Shown here: in pieces, positions 59,382 to 64,000 of the stretch
Position numbering within the stretch: position 1 is the stretch's first letter
Layout of the letters: each line of letters starts with the position of its first letter
Assembly: GCF_030440515.1 (NCBI RefSeq)
Contig: NZ_CP076543.1
Location: 6,859,001 to 6,923,000 of the forward strand
From: Streptomyces xanthophaeus
GTDB taxonomy: Bacteria; Actinomycetota; Actinomycetes; Streptomycetales; Streptomycetaceae
Length of the DNA: 64,000 bases
Reading direction: 5' to 3'
Made by a program: the position numbers and the translations under genes
Notes under the pieces: generated by a model
Seen by the model: the letters and a program-made list of their open reading frames with translations, nothing else
The model's database searches: none
Told to the model about the DNA's origin: nothing

Positions 59382-59786
59382 ATGAACACCATCAGGCGTA
59401 CGGCGACACGCGTCGCAGTCCTGGGCGCGACGCTGCTCATGTCCGCAGGATTCGCCGCCCCGCAGGCCTCGGCCCAGGCCGGCTACCTGGAGGCGTGCAC
59501 GAACCAGGTCGGCACACGCTGGGCGTCCAACGGCTGGCCCGTCCCGGCCGTGAACCTCGCCAGGGGCTCCACGGGCGACTGTGTCCGGGCGCTCCAGTGG
59601 GCGCTGGTCCGCACGGGGTTCGTCAACTCCGCCGATGCCCCGGCCTTCATCGACGGCTCGTTCGGCCCCAAGACCGAGGCGGCCGTGCTGCGGTTCCAGT
59701 CGGCGTACCCGCGGGAGACCGGTGGCCCGGACGGCATCGTCGGCATCAAGACCTGGGGATACCTCATCCCCGCCGCGGAGGGCTGA
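59382..59786 (+). CDS. Secreted peptidoglycan-binding domain protein 3
   Basis: A 134-residue third paralogue: signal peptide (VAVLGATLLMSAGFAAPQAS), Cys in LEACTNQVGTRW and GDCVRALQWALVRTGFVNSA, and FIDGSFGPKTEAAVLRFQSA, GPDGIVGIKTWGYLI. GAAAGGA precedes the ATG at a normal distance. It is followed by the tyrosine phosphatase gene, 115 bp on. Confidence 0.9.
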   Translation: MNTIRRTATRVAVLGATLLMSAGFAAPQASAQAGYLEACTNQVGTRWASNGWPVPAVNLARGSTGDCVRALQWALVRTGFVNSADAPAFIDGSFGPKTEAAVLRFQSAYPRETGGPDGIVGIKTWGYLIPAAEG

Positions 59787-59901
59787 GGGCTGTCCGCCTC
59801 CCGGATGTGATCTTCGGCCCAGTCTCCTGCGGGCACCCCGTCGGGCGGCCGGCCTGCGGCAGGGTGTTCGGCAAGGAGTCCGAAGACGGGGGAGAGATCC
59901 G

Positions 59902-60675
59902 ATGAAGCGGCACGTCGAGTTCGAGCGTCTGCACAACTTCCGTGACCTGGGCGGATATCGGTCCGCCGACGGCCGGACCGTCCGGTGGGGCACGGTGTAC
60001 CGGGCCGACTCGCTCGGCAAGCTGGCGGACGGCGACTGGGAGCGGTTCCTGGAGCTCGGGATCGGGACCGTGATCGACCTGCGGTATCCGTGGGAGATCG
60101 AGGCCAAGGGGCGGGTGCCCGAGGCGGAGCGGTTCCGCTACGTCAACCTGAGCATCGAGCACCGGCCCTACGACCAGGCCGAGATCGATCCGGACATCGA
60201 CCCCTGGCGCTACCTCGCGGACCGGTTCGCCGAAGTCACCGAGGACGGGGCCGAGGAGATCCGGCAGGTCCTGGAGGAACTGGCGCAGGCGCCCGGCCCC
60301 CTGGTCTTCCACTGCACCTCGGGCAAGGACCGGACCGGACTCATCGGAGTCTTCCTGCTGACCCTGCTCGGGGTGGACCGGGCCGACGTCCTCGCCGACT
60401 TCGCGCTCACCGAGCTCGCCACCGAGCGGCTCGCCGCCGACTGGCGGGCCGCTCACCCGGGCCGGGTCATGAAGTGGCCGAGCTACGGCCGTGCCCCGGC
60501 CGTGATCATGGAGTTGGTGCTCGCGGACCTGGAGGCCCGGTACGGATCCGTGCACGGTTACCTCACGGACCGGGTCGGCCTGTCGGAGCGGACCGCGGAG
60601 CGGTTGCGCTCCCGCCTGCTGACGGGCGGCGGCGATGACGGCGGCGACGGAGGTGAAGGCGGCCGCGCGACGTGA
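59902..60675 (+). CDS. Tyrosine-protein phosphatase (Y_phosphatase3)
   Basis: A 257-residue phosphatase. N-terminal family block FERLHNFRDLGGYRSADGRT then VRWGTVYRADSLGKLADGDW, VIDLRYPWEIEAKG, and the catalytic P-loop HCTSGKDRTG with Cys138 and Arg144. Lys142 and Asp143 are typical of the dual-specificity and phosphoinositide-active members. GGGGGAG precedes ATG 59902. The C-terminus ends in a Gly/Asp-rich tail. Substrate unknown. Confidence 0.93.
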   Translation: MKRHVEFERLHNFRDLGGYRSADGRTVRWGTVYRADSLGKLADGDWERFLELGIGTVIDLRYPWEIEAKGRVPEAERFRYVNLSIEHRPYDQAEIDPDIDPWRYLADRFAEVTEDGAEEIRQVLEELAQAPGPLVFHCTSGKDRTGLIGVFLLTLLGVDRADVLADFALTELATERLAADWRAAHPGRVMKWPSYGRAPAVIMELVLADLEARYGSVHGYLTDRVGLSERTAERLRSRLLTGGGDDGGDGGEGGRAT

Positions 60676-60744
60676 AGTCGCTCTGGTGGCGCCACCGGCG
60701 CGTCTCCTACCATCGGAACACGGGTGGGGGAGGGGGGTGCGTTC

Positions 60745-61689
60745 ATGGCAGCGCATGTAGGGCGGCTGGAACGCTTCGTTGCCTGGGTGCTGCGGAACGC
60801 CGACGTCGTGGTCGCCCTGGGCATCGCGATGGCGGTCGGGCTCCTCGACATCTTCGGCGACGTCATCAGTGACGACGTCTCCTCGGGTGCCACCCTCGTC
60901 GTGCTCGGCCTCCTCGCGACCGGGTCGATCGTGGAGCGGGTGCGCCGGCCCGCGAGCATCCAGGAGGCGATGAGCGGGACCCGGCAGGCCCTGGAAGACC
61001 TCGCGATGGTGCGTTCGCTCTCGGGCAACGAGGTCGGCGAGGCGCTGCGCAAGGCCCGCCAGCACACCAACCTCTGGTACTTCAAGGGCGGTACGGGCAC
61101 CTACCTGCGGGCGGTCACCCTGCCCCTGTGCGTGGCCGCCGCGAAGGAACAGCGCTCGCAGCTCAACGTGAAGATCGACATCGTCAATCCGGCCGACGAG
61201 CGCGCCTGCGCCGCGTACGCCCGGTTCCGGCAGATGTTCGGCGGGCAGCGCCGCGGGGACGACGTGTGGACCACCGACCGGGTCCGCCGGGAGTCGTACG
61301 CGACCGTCCTCGCCGCCTGCTGGTACCAGCGGCAGCTGACCACGCTGGAGATCAGCGTGCACCTGTCGGCCGCCGTCCCGACCCTGCGGTTCGACCTGTC
61401 GGAGACCTGCCTCATCATCACCCAGGACGACCAGTCGCGGGTGAACCTGCTGGTGGAGCGCGGCCAACCGCTCTACGACTACTACGTAACCGAGTTGCAC
61501 CAGAGCCGCGAGCAGGCGACCGTGCTCGATCTGCGCGTCGCCTCCCCGCTCGGCCAGGAGCCCACCGTCGACGAGGTGCGGACGCTCTTCGACGACCTGC
61601 GGCTGCCATTGCCGCGCGTCTTCACCGACAGCGACATCGGCAAGATCATCGAAAAGGCCCTGCACGCGGAGGACCCCTACAGGAGGTGA
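60745..61689 (+). CDS. Unknown two-span membrane protein with soluble C-terminal domain
   Basis: A 314-residue protein I do not recognise with confidence. Two hydrophobic spans near residues 21-42 (VVVALGIAMAVGLLDIFGDV) and 47-65 (GATLVVLGLLATGSIVE), then a helical linker and a soluble domain: NLWYFKGGTGTYLRAVTLPL, LNVKIDIVNPADERACAAYA, LEISVHLSAAVPTLRFDLSE, CLIITQDDQSRVNLLVERGQ. This layout recalls two-TM effectors fused to a nucleotide- or lipid-related domain. ATG 60745 is chosen for the GGGGGAGGGGGG upstream. AGGAGGTGA at its 3' end serves the next gene. Confidence 0.75.
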   Translation: MAAHVGRLERFVAWVLRNADVVVALGIAMAVGLLDIFGDVISDDVSSGATLVVLGLLATGSIVERVRRPASIQEAMSGTRQALEDLAMVRSLSGNEVGEALRKARQHTNLWYFKGGTGTYLRAVTLPLCVAAAKEQRSQLNVKIDIVNPADERACAAYARFRQMFGGQRRGDDVWTTDRVRRESYATVLAACWYQRQLTTLEISVHLSAAVPTLRFDLSETCLIITQDDQSRVNLLVERGQPLYDYYVTELHQSREQATVLDLRVASPLGQEPTVDEVRTLFDDLRLPLPRVFTDSDIGKIIEKALHAEDPYRR

Positions 61690-61702
61690 TGCGCTCCGGC
61701 GC

Positions 61703-62332
61703 GTGCCCATGGACCGCGACCTCGAAAGCACTCTCGTCACCCTGGAGGAGATCGCCTCCGGGACCCGGGAGTTACATGCTGTCCGTCATCCGCTCGGATT
61801 CCTCTGCCTGCCACTGCTGAGAGAGGGTCCGCGCGGAATCTGCGTGCATCTCTTCGAGACCGGCAACCGCGCCGATCCGGACGCGTCACCGATGCACGCC
61901 CACAGCTGGGAACTGCGCAGCCGGGTGCTGTACGGGCGGGTGGCCAACGTGCCCGTACGGACGAGCGCGGTGCGGGACGGCGAGGAGGGCGCCACCCACC
62001 GGGTCTTCGAGGTGTTCAGCGGGAGCGACGGCGTGGACGAGATCCGGCCGACCCCGCTCCTGGTACGGAGCGAGCCCGGACCCGCCCACATCAGCGCGGG
62101 CGGGGAGACGTACACCCTGCCGGCCGGGGAGTTCCACGCCACCGCACTGGAGGGCCTGGAACCCGCGGCCACGCTGGTGCACGGCATGTCGATCCCCGGG
62201 CAGCTCGACCTCTCGCTCGGCCCGCTCGACGGCCGACCGCGCCGCACGACCCGCCGGCTGTGCGGCACCGCGCAGACCGTGCGCAGCGTCCACACCGTCC
62301 TCAGGAGGATCGATGCCGAGCAGCGGGCCTGA
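61703..62332 (+). CDS. Cupin-like unknown protein
   Basis: Up to 209 residues (GTG 61703 or ATG 61709). The pattern MHAHSWELRSRVLYGRVANV with two His, then a beta-rich stretch (HISAGGETYTLPAGEFHATA) and VHGMSIPG, fits a double-stranded beta-helix with possible His metal ligands (His near residues 64, 66 and 146). No characterised relative is recognised. Third- and first-codon signals look normal. It overlaps the IMPase gene by 20 bp, and AGGAGG for that gene lies inside this one. Confidence 0.7.
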   Translation: MPMDRDLESTLVTLEEIASGTRELHAVRHPLGFLCLPLLREGPRGICVHLFETGNRADPDASPMHAHSWELRSRVLYGRVANVPVRTSAVRDGEEGATHRVFEVFSGSDGVDEIRPTPLLVRSEPGPAHISAGGETYTLPAGEFHATALEGLEPAATLVHGMSIPGQLDLSLGPLDGRPRRTTRRLCGTAQTVRSVHTVLRRIDAEQRA

Positions 62333-63131
62333 TTTCGACCACGAGAGGCAGGTCGCCGTCGCCGCGGCGGAGGAGGCGGGCGGTCTGCTGCGCAGGCGGT
62401 TCGGCACGGCGCGGTGCGTGCGGACGAAAGGCGGGTCCGGGGACGTGCAGGTGGACCTCGACCTCGCCGCCGAGAAGCTCGTGCTCAGCCGGATACAGCG
62501 CCACTTCCCGCACGACCGGATCCTGTCCGAGGAGGCCGGGCTCCTCGACGCGGCGGGCGAACGGACCTGGCTGGTCGACCCGCTGGACGGCAGCAACAAC
62601 GTCGTCATCGGGCTGCCCACCTATGCGGTGGGGATCGGACTGTGCCTGGGCGGTACTCCTGTGATGGGAGTGGTGCACGAGCCGGTCACCGGGGAGACCT
62701 GGCACGCGGTCAGGGGGCACGGAGCCCACGGGCCGTCCGGCGCGCTGTCCGGCCCCGGCCCCATCCTGCCGCGCCCCGGCCCCGTCGTCGCCTGGACACA
62801 GGGGTACGCCGTGGAACGGGGCGACGCGACGGCGGTGGCCCTGCGCGCGGTGCTGGAACTGCGCTGCCGGCGCGTCCTGCAGCTGTGGGCGCCGCTGCTC
62901 GGCTGGAGCCTGCTGGCGCGCGGCACCATCGACGCCTTCGTCGGCTACCGCGCGGAGGGCGTCGACCTGCCGACCGGAGCGCTGCTCGCGGCCGAGGCGG
63001 GCGTGGAGCTGCGCACGCTGTCCGGGGCGGCGTTCAGACCCGGCTTCGCCGGGGCCGACACCGGGCGCAGCTTCGTGGCGGCGCGCGGCGAGACCCTCGC
63101 GTACCTCCTGGACGAGGTGGGGTCACGGTAG
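62313..63131 (+). CDS. Inositol-monophosphatase-family phosphatase
   Basis: A 272-residue Mg-dependent phosphatase. Metal ligands in ILSEEAGLLD (Glu pair), VDPLDGSNNVVIGLPTYAVG (D-P-x-D-G-[ST]) and GVDLPTGALLAAEAGVELR where the usual W-D-x-A-A-G is degenerate. The family includes CysQ-type 3'-phosphoadenosine phosphatases and inositol phosphatases; which applies here is unknown. AGGAGG 2-8 nt before ATG 62313. It is co-transcribed with the membrane protein and cupin genes upstream. Confidence 0.85.
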   Translation: MPSSGPDFDHERQVAVAAAEEAGGLLRRRFGTARCVRTKGGSGDVQVDLDLAAEKLVLSRIQRHFPHDRILSEEAGLLDAAGERTWLVDPLDGSNNVVIGLPTYAVGIGLCLGGTPVMGVVHEPVTGETWHAVRGHGAHGPSGALSGPGPILPRPGPVVAWTQGYAVERGDATAVALRAVLELRCRRVLQLWAPLLGWSLLARGTIDAFVGYRAEGVDLPTGALLAAEAGVELRTLSGAAFRPGFAGADTGRSFVAARGETLAYLLDEVGSR

Positions 63132-63189
63132 GGAGTCTTTGGCGCGCACGTTCGACACCGATCCTCCGGCTACCGGCTCTTGCCCTTGG

Positions 63190-64000
63190 CTAGAGGCGTG
63201 TCGCGGTGCGGACGAGGTCGGCGACGGCTTTGGATCTGCTGTGCGGTGGCCAGGCGATGACGGTCGTGACAGCGGGTGCGTCCGGCACCGGCACCGTCGC
63301 ATGACCGTCGCGCAGGTGGGCTCGGAGGGACTCGGGCACGACCGCGCAGGCCCGTCCGAGCGCGATCAGCTGGAACAGCTGGGTGTGGTCGCGCACCTGC
63401 GGGCCAGGTCCGTCCGGATAGCCCCCGCCCCGTCGAGGCCAGCGTGGCAGGGGCAGGTCCGTCAGGGTGGTGACCTCGGCCATCGACACATGGGGTCGGC
63501 CGGCCAAGGGGTGCCCCGCGGGCAGGACCACGACCTGCTGTTCGGTGTGCAGGTCCTCGGTGTCGAGTCCGGCCGTCGTGTCGAAGGGCCGCTGGAGCAG
63601 AGCGACGTCGGCACGCCCGTCGCGCAGCAGCCTTTCCTGCTCGCCGGGTCCGCACAGCATCACCTCGACGGCGACCGCGCCGGGCTCGGCGGCGTAGGCG
63701 TCCAGCAGCTTCGACAACAGTTCGCCGGACGCTCCGGCTTTCGTGGCCAGCAGCACACCGGGCCGTTCGGCAGCTGCGCGGCGGGTGCGGCGCTCGGCGG
63801 CTTCGACCGCGTCGAGTGCGGCCCGGGCCTCCCGCAGAAGCACCGACCCGGCCTCGGTCAAGGAGACCGCGCGAGCAGTGCGGTGCAGCAGAACCACTCC
63901 GAGCCGCCGCTCAAGCTGCTGGATCGCCCGCGACAGCGGTGGTTGCGCCATGGCGAGCCGCTGCGCCGCCCGCCCGAAGTGCAACTCCTCCGCGACGGCG
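63190..64000 (-). CDS. LysR-family transcriptional regulator (N-terminus outside window)
   Basis: The visible part has about 270 residues: HTH in HFGRAAQRLAMAQPPLSRAI then QQLERRLGVVLLHRTARAVS, a helical linker, and the type 2 periplasmic-binding effector domain (VMLCGPGEQERLLRDGRADV, VVVLPAGHPLAGRPHVS, ACAVVPESLRAHL). The start lies beyond position 64000. Its target lies outside the window. Confidence 0.92.
   Translation of the reverse strand, partial: AVAEELHFGRAAQRLAMAQPPLSRAIQQLERRLGVVLLHRTARAVSLTEAGSVLLREARAALDAVEAAERRTRRAAAERPGVLLATKAGASGELLSKLLDAYAAEPGAVAVEVMLCGPGEQERLLRDGRADVALLQRPFDTTAGLDTEDLHTEQQVVVLPAGHPLAGRPHVSMAEVTTLTDLPLPRWPRRGGGYPDGPGPQVRDHTQLFQLIALGRACAVVPESLRAHLRDGHATVPVPDAPAVTTVIAWPPHSRSKAVADLVRTATRL

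Overview
The window is high-GC actinobacterial DNA with strong G/C third-position bias, GTG starts, lipoprotein and Sec signal peptides, a WD40 STAND protein, ArpA/AfsA-type signalling genes and spore-pigment-like genes. Together these point to a Streptomyces chromosome, probably from an accessory-rich arm or sub-arm. I found no tRNA, rRNA or CRISPR array.

Layout. (1) 1-9.4 kb: a sulfur-scavenging island. It holds an FMN monooxygenase (cut by the window edge), a GNAT protein, a polar amino-acid-type ABC transporter, an arylsulfotransferase-like protein and a sulfonate/nitrate-type ABC transporter. A divergent XRE-cupin regulator follows, with a 31-bp near-palindrome in the divergent promoter. 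(2) 9.4-16 kb: a large HTH-STAND-WD40 protein and small secreted or anchored proteins (I36-like, DM13, beta-helix). (3) 16-20.5 kb: aromatic polyketide tailoring genes (O-methyltransferase, ACP, SchA/CurD-type protein, FAD hydroxylase) with no ketosynthase or cyclase nearby. (4) 20.6-33.8 kb: a lipoprotein, metE behind a cobalamin riboswitch, a TetR gene with a heptamer minisatellite in its leader, an M19-like dipeptidase with a discoidin domain, a serine hydrolase, an MmyB-type XRE regulator behind a perfect 28-bp inverted repeat, an amidohydrolase, and a flavin monooxygenase/TetR pair with a double operator. (5) 33.9-46.5 kb: a gamma-butyrolactone-type signalling region. It contains an AfsA homologue with an anomalous 5' end, an ArpA/ScbR-type receptor, an epimerase/reductase, a broken phosphomannomutase, an IS701-type DDE gene and a second ScbR-like TetR. 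It continues with galU, a StrR-like activator, an MFS exporter and a hydrolase/unknown/flavin-monooxygenase operon. Two near-identical ARE-like boxes link the two receptor loci. (6) 46.4-51.5 kb: a MurG paralogue with an NDP-sugar epimerase, then an XRE-regulated ABM monooxygenase and SDR pair with duplicated promoters. (7) 51.5-56 kb: a gene-poor accessory patch with an IS remnant and small unknown proteins. (8) 56.1-64 kb: an OmpR-type two-component system, three tandem secreted peptidoglycan-binding paralogues, a tyrosine phosphatase, an uncharacterised membrane-protein/cupin/IMPase operon, and a partial LysR gene.

How it fits together (inference). Region 1 should import organosulfur compounds and desulfurise them. 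Region 5 looks like a hormone-receptor switch over secondary metabolism: the receptor probably acts at the two ARE-like boxes, and the StrR-like protein and exporter are plausible outputs. The 11-bp direct repeats before the response-regulator gene recur before the MurG paralogue, which suggests that the two-component system controls that cell-wall-like operon. The best candidates for new biology are the shared ARE boxes that include a possibly domesticated transposase gene, the duplicated XRE-operator promoters, and the operon at 60.7-63.1 kb.
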